In this document: piece by piece, positions 45,922-53,887 of the stretch
Position numbering within the stretch: the first letter of the stretch is position 1
Layout of the letters: each line of letters starts with the position of its first letter
Made by a program: the position numbers and the translations under genes
The notes under the pieces: generated by a model
Database searches by the model: none
Told to the model about the DNA's origin: nothing
Seen by the model: the letters and a program-made list of their open reading frames with translations, nothing else
NCBI RefSeq assembly: GCF_001641615.1
Contig: NZ_LRRU01000018.1
Span: forward strand, 124,001-188,000
Length of the DNA: 64,000 nucleotides
DNA from: Pseudoalteromonas gelatinilytica
GTDB taxonomy: Bacteria; Pseudomonadota; Gammaproteobacteria; Enterobacterales; Alteromonadaceae
Reading direction: 5' to 3'

Positions 45922-46621
45922 GAAATGTCCTGCACTTAGCGTGCGCGCTCAAGCATCTCGCCATGGCAGTGAGTTTTTGGTTGTAGGCGGTATTGGGCTG
46001 ATCATTATTATGCTGGTTAACATATTGAGACCTGGCGAAATTAGCCTTGTTGAAATCTTTTTAGCAACAAGCTGTATTGCTGCGCTGTTTATTGGCTTTT
46101 TAAAAACGCAAGAGCCATACTTTAGCCTAACATTTACTCAGAATTTACTTATTTATCATCACAAAGTTGGGAATTGGCAGCTAAATCGTGCTAATTTTCA
46201 TCATAGTGGTATACCAAAAGTGGAACAGGGCTTAGAATACCTTGAGTTAAACGCAGTTGGTATTAAACTCAATAACATAGATGAATTTTTAACACAGATT
46301 CACCCAAGAATTGCCGGACGATTACTAATAGAGCAACGTCATTTATTTATGCAAGTTATTCAAAAACATTGCAAAAATGGTGATTGCCCATCAGAATGGT
46401 TAATAGAAGAGACGGACTACACTGCCCCAAGTGGTCAGCTTTACAAAGGATTGATTGCCATGTTTGCCAATCGTACGCAGCATTTAAGGCAATTGACAGG
46501 ATACGATTTATTACTGCCTGCCAATGTACTTGATGTTGATATTTGGCAATTTAGTGCTGATTTGAATCGTTGGAAACTGAATCCTAATGAGTTTATAGAG
46601 ACTCGCTTGCAGAAAATGTAA
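45914..46621 (+). CDS. Membrane protein, probably DUF2982 family
   Basis: 235 residues with two hydrophobic segments near the N-terminus (about 20-38 and 46-64), then a cytoplasmic domain. The block SLTFTQNLLIYHHKVGNWQL and the segment with IGIKLN-like VGIKLNNIDEFLTQIHPR, RIAGRLLIEQRHL resemble the DUF2982 proteins of Shewanella and Vibrio, as I recall. No function is known for that family. The gene overlaps the 32-residue ORF and is followed after 33 bp by a small basic hypothetical gene. I am moderately confident of the family name. Confidence 0.65.
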   Translation: MGKKCPALSVRAQASRHGSEFLVVGGIGLIIIMLVNILRPGEISLVEIFLATSCIAALFIGFLKTQEPYFSLTFTQNLLIYHHKVGNWQLNRANFHHSGIPKVEQGLEYLELNAVGIKLNNIDEFLTQIHPRIAGRLLIEQRHLFMQVIQKHCKNGDCPSEWLIEETDYTAPSGQLYKGLIAMFANRTQHLRQLTGYDLLLPANVLDVDIWQFSADLNRWKLNPNEFIETRLQKM

Positions 46622-46654
46622 GCTTTAGGTGGCAGAAAGTAGTAGGAAAAGGCT

Positions 46655-46987
46655 ATGAGTCAAGAACGTTCTTTTATTAAAAGCGGTCGAAACACAATTA
46701 TACACAAAGATAAAAAACTTGATTTAGTGATAGTGAATGGTGAAAACCATCCACGTATTAAAGTGACCCAAAATGGCCTTGAGCCTTTCAAAGAAGATCT
46801 GCCAAAAAACCGTCGTGAAGCGAAAGAGCGCTATCTAGAGATGGTTTATGTAACCAGTCCAGATGTGTTCGCAGAAGAAAAACGTTTACTGTTTATCCAA
46901 GCCCTAGATGGTCGAGAGTATAAAGTCGACTACAGTAAAATCGGCACAAAGCTTTTCGTTCGTATCCACCAAGAAAGTTATTTATAA
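46655..46987 (+). CDS. Conserved hypothetical protein, 110 residues
   Basis: I do not recognise a family. It is soluble and rich in Lys, Arg and Glu, starting MSQERSFIKSGRNTIIHKD. Secondary structure looks mixed: a beta-rich N-terminal part, a charged helix in the middle (KNRREAKERYLEMVY), and a final strand pair (REYKVDYSKIGTKLFVRI). AGTAGGAAA precedes the ATG. It is probably cotranscribed with the DUF2982 gene, 33 bp upstream. Confidence 0.7.
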   Translation: MSQERSFIKSGRNTIIHKDKKLDLVIVNGENHPRIKVTQNGLEPFKEDLPKNRREAKERYLEMVYVTSPDVFAEEKRLLFIQALDGREYKVDYSKIGTKLFVRIHQESYL

Positions 46988-47030
46988 CTCCTAGTCTGGC
47001 ACTTTAATTGCTTGTTATTAGCTTATTTGG

Positions 47031-47052
47031 CAGTCGGCCTTAACCGACTTTT
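47031..47052 (+). terminator. Possible terminator before the DUF1566 lipoprotein gene
   Basis: AGTCGG / CCGACT stem with a six-base loop and TTTT. The stem is short, so termination may be partial. Confidence 0.5.
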
Positions 47053-47070
47053 CATTTTAAGGTGGTAAAC

Positions 47071-48750
47071 ATGAGATTAGTGCCTCTTGCCCTCGTTGCA
47101 TTAACGACATTAACAGCCTGTGGTGGCGGTGGCGGTTCGAGTGACTCGAGCATAACCGCTGCAACCGTTAATGCGGGCACAGATCAGCAAATCATTGAAA
47201 AAAGTGAGTTTACTGTATCTGCAAAAGGCTCTCCAAGCGATGGAACCTTCACTTGGGAGCGAGTCAGTGGCCCAGCATTAGAAGGTTTTCCTGCTGAGGG
47301 TGCTGAACAAACTGTTACTGCTCCTGATATTAAGCTCGATTCAGAGCTTGTGTTGAAAGTGAATTATCAAACCGATGATGGGCAACTTGTTTCCGATCAA
47401 GTCAGTATTTTTATTACTTCCAATAACCAACTTCCTGTTGCTGTTATTACCCAAACTGCGCCAGAAGAGTTGCCATCACAATACAATGATGTGATCACAT
47501 TAAGCGGCGAAGAATCTGCTGATATCGATGAAAATGGCTCGGTTGACAGTTATTTGTGGACGCAACTTGATGGCCCAGATTTAACCGCTGATAGTTATAC
47601 AAATCAAACAATTAGTTTTACTCACCCATTACTTGAATCAAATACAGCAATGACATGGCGCTTGACTGTAACCGATGATGAAGGTGGCTCGGCGAGTACT
47701 GAGGCGTCGTTTACCTTAAACAAAACGGTTGAGGTTATTATTGCTGATGCAGGGGAAGACCAGCAGGTTATCGAGTTTGATACCGTAACCCTTGATGCCA
47801 GCAACAGTGAAATTGTGACAGCAACAAAATCATGTTTTTGGGAGCAGTTAACAGGCGAAACAGTGACGTTGGCAAACCAGAACCAATGTATCACGACGTT
47901 TGTAGCCCCTGATGTCGATACTGATTCAGAGCTTAGTTTTGAAGTTACCGTGACAGACAGTAAATCGCGTAGCGACACAGATACGGTAATTATCGATATA
48001 AGTCCAAAACCGTTGGGATTAATTAACGATACCGGTATGAGCGATTGCTATAACAACTCGCAAAAAATTAATTGCGGCAGCGAAGACTTCCCAAGCCAAG
48101 ACGCAGACATAGGCCGTGACAGTGTCGCTAATCAACTAGATAAAGTCGGTCAGGGTGACCTGGCGTTTGATTTTACCAAAATGAATGAATATGCCGACGA
48201 ACTTCCTGATGATGCGACCAGCTTTAGTTGTGTACGCGATAACGTGACGGGCCTTATTTGGGAAGTAAAAGAAGCAAGTTCAACATTACCGCCGTCAACA
48301 ACCGATCGTGCAGCAACAAACCATTATACCTGGTATTTAAATGGTTCAAGTGGTGTGCAAACGGGCAGTGTTCAAGGGGCTGCGAGCTCTACTTGCCCAA
48401 GCACCAGCAACTGTGGCCTGCAAACTTACATTAATGATGTAAACAGCAGCGATTTTTGCGGTGGTACAAATTGGCGTGTGCCCACTTACACCGAATTATT
48501 AGGGTTATTAGATTATGCCAAGCAAGGTGAGTCTTCGATACTTAATAGTGACTTTTTCCCAAATCAACCGAGCGACACGCAACTAAGTACAGATGGCAGT
48601 TCGTTTATGCCTTATTGGACTTCGCAAACCGCGGCAGATGGAACAAGTTTGTCGCAAGCTTATATTATCGATATGAGTAGTGCGAATGATTTAGCGTATC
48701 CAAAAAGTAACACTGCCTTTGTGCGCTTAGTTAGAACGCCGGGAGAGTAA
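47071..48750 (+). CDS. Lipoprotein with Ig/PKD-like repeats and a C-terminal DUF1566 domain
   Basis: The ATG at 47071 (AAGGTGG upstream) gives 559 residues; a GTG three codons earlier is less likely. The N-terminus has a lipobox LTAC followed by a GGGGGSSDSS linker. Three beta-rich PKD/cadherin-like repeats follow (about 35-115, 125-220, 225-315), with the GEESADIDENGSVDSYLW and DASNSE motifs. The C-terminal DUF1566 region (about 380-559) has CVRDNVTGLIWEVKE, FCGGTNWRVPTYTELLGLL and FVRLVRT. DUF1566 domains are widespread in surface and fimbrial-tip proteins and often bind ligands or collagen-like partners. Likely an outer-membrane or surface lipoprotein; partner unknown. Confidence 0.85.
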   Translation: MRLVPLALVALTTLTACGGGGGSSDSSITAATVNAGTDQQIIEKSEFTVSAKGSPSDGTFTWERVSGPALEGFPAEGAEQTVTAPDIKLDSELVLKVNYQTDDGQLVSDQVSIFITSNNQLPVAVITQTAPEELPSQYNDVITLSGEESADIDENGSVDSYLWTQLDGPDLTADSYTNQTISFTHPLLESNTAMTWRLTVTDDEGGSASTEASFTLNKTVEVIIADAGEDQQVIEFDTVTLDASNSEIVTATKSCFWEQLTGETVTLANQNQCITTFVAPDVDTDSELSFEVTVTDSKSRSDTDTVIIDISPKPLGLINDTGMSDCYNNSQKINCGSEDFPSQDADIGRDSVANQLDKVGQGDLAFDFTKMNEYADELPDDATSFSCVRDNVTGLIWEVKEASSTLPPSTTDRAATNHYTWYLNGSSGVQTGSVQGAASSTCPSTSNCGLQTYINDVNSSDFCGGTNWRVPTYTELLGLLDYAKQGESSILNSDFFPNQPSDTQLSTDGSSFMPYWTSQTAADGTSLSQAYIIDMSSANDLAYPKSNTAFVRLVRTPGE

Positions 48751-48751
48751 T

Positions 48752-49273
48752 ATGCGAAACTTATCTTTAATCACAGCACTTACCGTAATCGCTCTGCAAT
48801 CGAGTTATGCCGCTGCGCAAGTATGTTATAGCGCCGTCACTGAGACGACGCCTGATAGCCGCTTTACTATCAATGAGGATGGTACAGTAAGTGACAGCGA
48901 AACGGGTCTTATGTGGCAACGTTGTACGTTTGGCCAAAGTTATGATAGTGACACGGATACTTGCGAGGGCACGAGCCAGCAGCTTACATGGGGCGAAGCT
49001 TTACGCGGGGCCGAAAACGCAACGTTTGCTGATTACACTGATTGGCATGTGCCAAATGTAAAAGAGTTAGCAAGTATCTTAGAGCATAGTTGTGTACAGC
49101 CTAGTATCAACGAAACGGCATTTTTATCGACTAAGCTGCAAAACTATTGGAGCAGTACTTCAGGGATCAGTCGTACCGATCTTGCTTGGGTGTACCAATT
49201 TGATAAAGGCATAAACAGCCTGCACGCAAAAACGTCCGATGTTTATTTGCGTTTGGTGCGCTACGAAAAGTAA
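48752..49273 (+). CDS. DUF1566 domain protein, exported
   Basis: 173 residues with a signal peptide (cleavage likely after SSYAAA) and a DUF1566 domain: SDSETGLMWQRCTFGQ, WHVPNVKELASILEH and VYLRLVRYEK, with six cysteines. It begins one base after the stop of the larger DUF1566 lipoprotein gene, so the pair is cotranscribed and may act together. Both contain the TGLxW and RVP/HVPNxKEL signatures, suggesting duplication of the domain. The last 13 bases overlap the convergent cca gene. Confidence 0.85.
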   Translation: MRNLSLITALTVIALQSSYAAAQVCYSAVTETTPDSRFTINEDGTVSDSETGLMWQRCTFGQSYDSDTDTCEGTSQQLTWGEALRGAENATFADYTDWHVPNVKELASILEHSCVQPSINETAFLSTKLQNYWSSTSGISRTDLAWVYQFDKGINSLHAKTSDVYLRLVRYEK

Positions 49274-50370
49274 CTGTAAATAACTTCTAACCGCGCTTGC
49301 TCAAGCGCGGTTTTTATTTCTGCGCCTTTAATACCTTGAGCAATAAATTGCTGCGGACTAACTGCTCGTGCTTGCTTAGCTGCCTTTGTGAGCGACTCAA
49401 AACAGCTAACAGGTTGTTGCTGACTTATTTCTAACACCTTCAATACTTGCTCAAAACGCTCAGGGCGACGCCATAAATCAAGTTGATTAAAGCAAGCAAA
49501 AACAGCTTCGCTAGTCGGTTTTTCTGCACTTAACGTTGTTTGATGAGTTTGGCTAAATAGCGCTAAATCACGTACTTCATTAGGTAAGCGAATGTTGCTA
49601 GCTATCGTTTTTATCTCATCGCTTGAAAGCGATAAAGTAACTTGGCTAAATAACAACGCAGTGTCGTTAATTTGTAGTTTGTTAGCATAGTCAAAACGTG
49701 CTTGAAACGTATTGTAAAGCTCATCACACCATTTACTTTCAAGCTCAGGGCTAATCACATGCAGGCCGTTGATGCTGGCAAGTACATTTAGAAACTCGCT
49801 AAATGCGCCATCACTGAGGGATTTTTCGCATTCCAACCAAACGCGCTCAGCGGTGAGGGTACTCAGTTCACCGGCTTTAACCATCTCGGTTAATAGTGAT
49901 AGGGTTTCTGGGGCGATAGTAAAGCCTAGGTAATGATAACGAGCAGCAAAACGCGCTACTCGCAATATGCGTAGAGGGTCTTCACTAAAGGCATCGGAGA
50001 CATGACGTAATACACGATTTTCAAGATCTTGCTGGCCAGAAAATGGGTCAACTAAGCTGCCATCTTGGGCTTGAGCAATGGCGTTTACGGTGAGATCTCG
50101 ACGAATTAAGTCTTGCTCTAAAGTGACATCAGGCGCGAAATCACAAATGAACCCCGTGTAACCTTGGCCTTGTTTTCGCTCGGTACGGGCTAGCGCATAT
50201 TCTTCTTTACTTTTAGGGTGTAAAAATACCGGAAAATCTTTTCCAACTTGTTGATAGCCTTGGCTGATAAGTTGCTCGGGCGTTGCACCAACCACCACAT
50301 AATCGCGCTCTTTAACGTCACGACCAAGTAGGGCATCTCTCACTGCGCCACCGACTAAATAAACCTGCAT
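49261..50370 (-). CDS. cca: CCA-adding tRNA nucleotidyltransferase
   Basis: Cca adds or repairs the 3' CCA of tRNA. The 369-residue protein has the class II polymerase head, VYLVGGAVRDALLGRDVKERD, with the two catalytic acidic residues (ERDYVVVG), the RRDLTVNAIA and DPLRILRVARFAARYHY motifs, and the EERV-like TAERVWLECEK helix. E. coli Cca has 412 residues including a C-terminal HD phosphohydrolase domain. Here the C-terminus is shorter and has no HD motif, so the extra phosphatase activity is likely absent. Confidence 0.94.
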   Translation of the reverse strand: MQVYLVGGAVRDALLGRDVKERDYVVVGATPEQLISQGYQQVGKDFPVFLHPKSKEEYALARTERKQGQGYTGFICDFAPDVTLEQDLIRRDLTVNAIAQAQDGSLVDPFSGQQDLENRVLRHVSDAFSEDPLRILRVARFAARYHYLGFTIAPETLSLLTEMVKAGELSTLTAERVWLECEKSLSDGAFSEFLNVLASINGLHVISPELESKWCDELYNTFQARFDYANKLQINDTALLFSQVTLSLSSDEIKTIASNIRLPNEVRDLALFSQTHQTTLSAEKPTSEAVFACFNQLDLWRRPERFEQVLKVLEISQQQPVSCFESLTKAAKQARAVSPQQFIAQGIKGAEIKTALEQARLEVIYSYFS

Positions 50371-50495
50371 AAAACACCTAAAATTTTGCCTTTTCGCTAT
50401 TTTACGTTATTTAACCAATAAAATGTAAACAAGGTTTTAAGTAGCGATGTTTTTTGCCATTATAGACCGTGATTTTAAACGCAAGGAATAACACG

Positions 50496-51416
50496 GTGTA
50501 TTTAAGCTATTTTGGCTTGTCAGAAAAACCCTTTTCGATTGCCCCTAATCCTGAGTATTTATTTCTTAGTGAGCGCCATAAAGAGGCATTAGCACATCTT
50601 ACCTACGGATTAGGTGAAGCGGGTGGCTTCGTTCTGTTAACAGGCGAAGTGGGTACAGGTAAAACAACACTAACAAGAAGTCTGCAAGAGCAGTTACCTG
50701 AAAACACCCAAGTCGCACAAATTCATAACCCAGCTTTGTCACAGCTCGAACTGCTTGCCAGTATTTGTGATGAGTTGAAAATTGAGTATGACAGCGCGAA
50801 TGCGACATTAAAAACGCTTACTGATGTTATTAAAAAACATCTAGAGGCAAATAATCAAGCAGGCGGTCATACCATCTTAATTATTGATGAAGCACAATTA
50901 CTCGCACCAGATGTGCTAGAGCAATTGCGCTTATTGACGAATATCGAAACGGATCACAAAAAGCTACTGCAAATTGTGTTAGTTGGGCAACCAGAGTTAC
51001 AAGAGTTATTAAAACGTACTGAATTAAGACAACTAGCTCAGCGTATAACGGCACGTTATCACTTATTACCATTAACGGAAGGGCAAGTATTTGCCTATGT
51101 TAAGCATCGCTTGTTTAAAGCGGGTACAGAGCAAGCCTTGTTCTCAGGTGATGCGTTAAAAGCAATTTATCAAGTCACTCAAGGTGTACCAAGATTAATC
51201 AATTTATTGTGTGAGCGTTGTTTAGTAGGGGCTTTTTCGCAGCAAAAATTGAGTGTTGATAGTGAGCTTGTGATGCGCTCAGCTGCTGAAGCATTGCCAC
51301 CCACGAGTACACCAATGGCCACAGTAGCAAATAAAGAGCCGAGTTATGTGTGGCTTTATCCCGTTTCATTTTTAGCCGTATTAGGAATGGGTATTGGTTT
51401 ATCCTACCTAATATAA
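50496..51416 (+). CDS. ExeA/GspA-like AAA ATPase (general secretion / MshM type)
   Basis: The GTG at 50496 has AAGGA eight bases upstream and yields 306 residues beginning MYLSYFGLSEKPFSIAPNPEYLF, the standard start of ExeA/MshM proteins; the open frame extends upstream to 50469. Walker A is TGEVGTGKTT, Walker B IIDEAQLL, then QRITARYHLLPL. A single hydrophobic segment is at the very C-terminus (VWLYPVSFLAVLGMGIGLSY). The ExeA peptidoglycan-binding domain is missing, so the protein ends just after its membrane span. The GspB-like gene follows 13 bp later, so the two form an ExeA-ExeB-like pair. Confidence 0.87.
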   Translation: MYLSYFGLSEKPFSIAPNPEYLFLSERHKEALAHLTYGLGEAGGFVLLTGEVGTGKTTLTRSLQEQLPENTQVAQIHNPALSQLELLASICDELKIEYDSANATLKTLTDVIKKHLEANNQAGGHTILIIDEAQLLAPDVLEQLRLLTNIETDHKKLLQIVLVGQPELQELLKRTELRQLAQRITARYHLLPLTEGQVFAYVKHRLFKAGTEQALFSGDALKAIYQVTQGVPRLINLLCERCLVGAFSQQKLSVDSELVMRSAAEALPPTSTPMATVANKEPSYVWLYPVSFLAVLGMGIGLSYLI

Positions 51417-51429
51417 CGAGTGTTCATTT

Positions 51430-52497
51430 ATGTCATTATTATTAGATGCAATTAAACAGTCTGGTCAGCACGAACAAACCGCGGTTGACCACGACCAAGC
51501 AGCGCTTGCGCTCAAACAACAACAAGAACTTACACGCTATCGCCGCTTAGCTTTTTCATTTGGCTTATTATTGGCGGCCATTTTAACCTTGATGGCAGGC
51601 TTTTCAATTGGTAAATGGTTACAACAAAATAAACCATTTGCTGAGCAGCCAAAAGTTGTGAATAACAGCAATGAAGCCACAGAAAACGCTACGACTGAGG
51701 CTCAAGTAAGCCCTGAATCGCAACAACCCGCTAAGCAAGATCAAGTTGCCCAACCACACACTCAGCAAGCTGCTAATAACCCAGCTCAAGTAACCACAAT
51801 GTCGCAACAAGGGCAGTTGATGCAACCAGCCATGGGGCAGCAACAAATGATGCAGCAGGTGCCAGTGCAAGGACAGCAATACCAGTGGGTGCAAGTTCCG
51901 GTAAATTCAGCACCTGTGTACGCGAATCAAGGTTATCAAGTACAGCCGCAATATCAGCAGCAAGCTGTGTATCAAAATCAGCCTGTATATCAATCGCAGC
52001 CACAATTTTCTCAACCAATGCAAATGCAGCAGATTAACCCGCAACAAATGAGCAGCAATGGCATTGATCTAAGTAAGTATAAGGTGCTGGGTAAGCCACT
52101 TGATGGTCAACCAACTCAACCCGCATCGCAATCATCAACAAATGATGAGTTAAGAGATGTGCCAGATACCTTAAAGGATGCCTTTGCTAAAGCGGTTGAA
52201 GATGTTGATAACGCACACAGTGTTGATATTACTCGAAGCACTAAAAATACCTCGTATGCTGAGCCGATTGAGCTATTACCCGATGCGCTGCAAAGCCTAA
52301 TTCCTACCATTAAATATCAAGCGCATATCTATGCGTCTGAATCATCAAAGCGTTGGATTAAGTTAAACGGTAGAGAATTATACGAAGGCGATAACATTGG
52401 TGTGCTATCTGTGGTTGAAATTACCCCTGAGCAAAGCTTATTAAGCTACGATGGCTATGAGTTTACCCTAAAAGCATTACAAGACTGGCCTGAATAG
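51430..52497 (+). CDS. gspB: GspB/ExeB-like type II secretion accessory protein
   Basis: 355 residues. It starts MSLLLDAIKQSGQHEQ, has one membrane span (about 41-60), a long low-complexity periplasmic linker (about 65-210) very rich in Gln, Pro, Tyr and Val, and a C-terminal GspB domain (about 270-350) with HIYASESSKRWIKLNGR and FTLKALQDWPE. GspAB assists assembly of the type II secretin multimer across the cell wall. The tyrosine/glutamine linker is unusual in length and repeats YQ/QY steps. The core gsp genes are not in the window. Confidence 0.85.
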   Translation: MSLLLDAIKQSGQHEQTAVDHDQAALALKQQQELTRYRRLAFSFGLLLAAILTLMAGFSIGKWLQQNKPFAEQPKVVNNSNEATENATTEAQVSPESQQPAKQDQVAQPHTQQAANNPAQVTTMSQQGQLMQPAMGQQQMMQQVPVQGQQYQWVQVPVNSAPVYANQGYQVQPQYQQQAVYQNQPVYQSQPQFSQPMQMQQINPQQMSSNGIDLSKYKVLGKPLDGQPTQPASQSSTNDELRDVPDTLKDAFAKAVEDVDNAHSVDITRSTKNTSYAEPIELLPDALQSLIPTIKYQAHIYASESSKRWIKLNGRELYEGDNIGVLSVVEITPEQSLLSYDGYEFTLKALQDWPE

Positions 52498-52507
52498 CCA
52501 GTCTTTA
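52481..52507 (+). terminator. Hairpin at the end of gspB
   Basis: AAGACTGGC pairs with GCCAGTCTT, nine bp, and the hairpin overlaps the gspB stop codon. The T-tract is short (TTTACTTT), so efficiency is uncertain. Confidence 0.55.
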
Positions 52508-52517
52508 CTTTAAGGGA

Positions 52518-53726
52518 TTAAGGTAAAATCGCGTTCTTAAAAAAGCGGATCAGATCGATATTAAATTCAGCAGGCCTGACTGCTGATTCTAAACTGTCAT
52601 GACAGCGGCTGTTTGCCAAATCAATATCCTGCACTTCGGTATAACGCGCATGTTTAGCGTGATAAAACACTTTAACTTGAGGTTTTAAAGGGCTGGTTGG
52701 GTTACTGTGAGTGACCACACCTAACTTTTGACTTTCAAGTTTCACTAAGGTGCCAACCGGGTGAATACCAATACATTGAATAAACTTAGTGACTAGGTCT
52801 CCATCAAAGCTATCTGGGCAGCCTTCTTTGAGAATTTTAAATGCCTTAATTGGCTCCATGCCTGCTTTGTAGACCCGCTCAGCGGTTAGTGCATCATACA
52901 CATCGACAATCGAAGCCATGCGCACATACAAGCTGATCTCTTCACCACTTTTACCAAACGGATAGCCACTACCGTCTAAGCGCTCGTGATGGAATCCTGC
53001 AATATCCACCGCAATTCCACTTAAACCTGACTGCTCTAAAATTTCTTTGCTAAAGCGAGCGTGGTCTTGAATGGTTTTATATTCGTCATCGGTTAACTTG
53101 CCTGGTTTATTAAGTATTTCATCAGGAATGTTTATTTTGCCGATATCGTGTAGTAATGCGCCGGTGGCAATTTCTTGGATTATCGATTTTTCTATTCCTA
53201 AATGTTTGGCAAAAATACTGATTAAAATCGAAACATTGATTGAATGTTCAAGCAGATAGGCATCTTTTTCGCGCATACGTGTGATACAAGCAAGCGCATC
53301 TTGGTTACGAAAAACCGAATCAATAAAACCACTTGCGAGGTCTTTAAAAGGGGCGATATCAATTTTGTTGCCATCGCGGATATCATCAAATGCTTTGCTT
53401 TGCAGTGTTCTTGCTTCGTTGTATAAGCTGTTTGCTTTGCTCATTTCTGCTGACACGCTATGGCTGGTGTGCCAAGGATTAAAGGTCTCTGAATTGGTCG
53501 CAGGTTTCGCAATATCTTGTTGCTCGACCACTTTATTATCACTGTCTAAAGTCAGTGTTTTATCCGGATCGATTGAAATTTCTAATATACCTGCCTTGAT
53601 CAGTTTATCTATACTTCCCTGCGTTTTTACCCAACCTTGGTTTTTTATACGGATCTTGCCTGTTTGTTTTGTCACGCTTTGTACAAACATGCCCGGCTTA
53701 AGTTGATTGATAGGGAGTGTTTTCAA
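52518..53726 (-). CDS. DUF3391 / HD-GYP domain protein (putative c-di-GMP phosphodiesterase)
   Basis: 402 residues: an N-terminal DUF3391 domain (about 1-100; MKTLPINQLKPGMFV), then an HD-GYP domain (about 140-320). Metal and signature residues are present: H161, H193-D194 (LLHDIGKINIP), H222, H246-H247 and DGSGYPFG at 251-258. After it comes an 80-residue beta-rich tail. DUF3391-HD-GYP proteins are common in Vibrio and relatives, often with proven c-di-GMP phosphodiesterase activity. No receiver domain is present. The gene is monocistronic, with an isolated promoter region of about 90 bp. Confidence 0.93.
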   Translation of the reverse strand: MKTLPINQLKPGMFVQSVTKQTGKIRIKNQGWVKTQGSIDKLIKAGILEISIDPDKTLTLDSDNKVVEQQDIAKPATNSETFNPWHTSHSVSAEMSKANSLYNEARTLQSKAFDDIRDGNKIDIAPFKDLASGFIDSVFRNQDALACITRMREKDAYLLEHSINVSILISIFAKHLGIEKSIIQEIATGALLHDIGKINIPDEILNKPGKLTDDEYKTIQDHARFSKEILEQSGLSGIAVDIAGFHHERLDGSGYPFGKSGEEISLYVRMASIVDVYDALTAERVYKAGMEPIKAFKILKEGCPDSFDGDLVTKFIQCIGIHPVGTLVKLESQKLGVVTHSNPTSPLKPQVKVFYHAKHARYTEVQDIDLANSRCHDSLESAVRPAEFNIDLIRFFKNAILP

Positions 53727-53820
53727 GGCCTTTACTTCTAGTCAAATACAATACTATAAAACTAGCAGAAAATTTGTACCTCGGTAAATAAGAATAATGA
53801 AAAGGTATCTTTAATACTAA

Positions 53821-53848
53821 AAAGCCCCCGCAAAATGCGAGGGCTTTT
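53821..53848 (-). terminator. Rho-independent terminator of putA
   Basis: GCCC..CGCA / TGCG..GGGC stem with flanking A/T tracts. On the minus strand it lies 40 bp after the putA stop. Confidence 0.8.
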
Positions 53849-53887
53849 AATTTACTCAGGGAATGGTAACTCCCTTACTGAATACGA

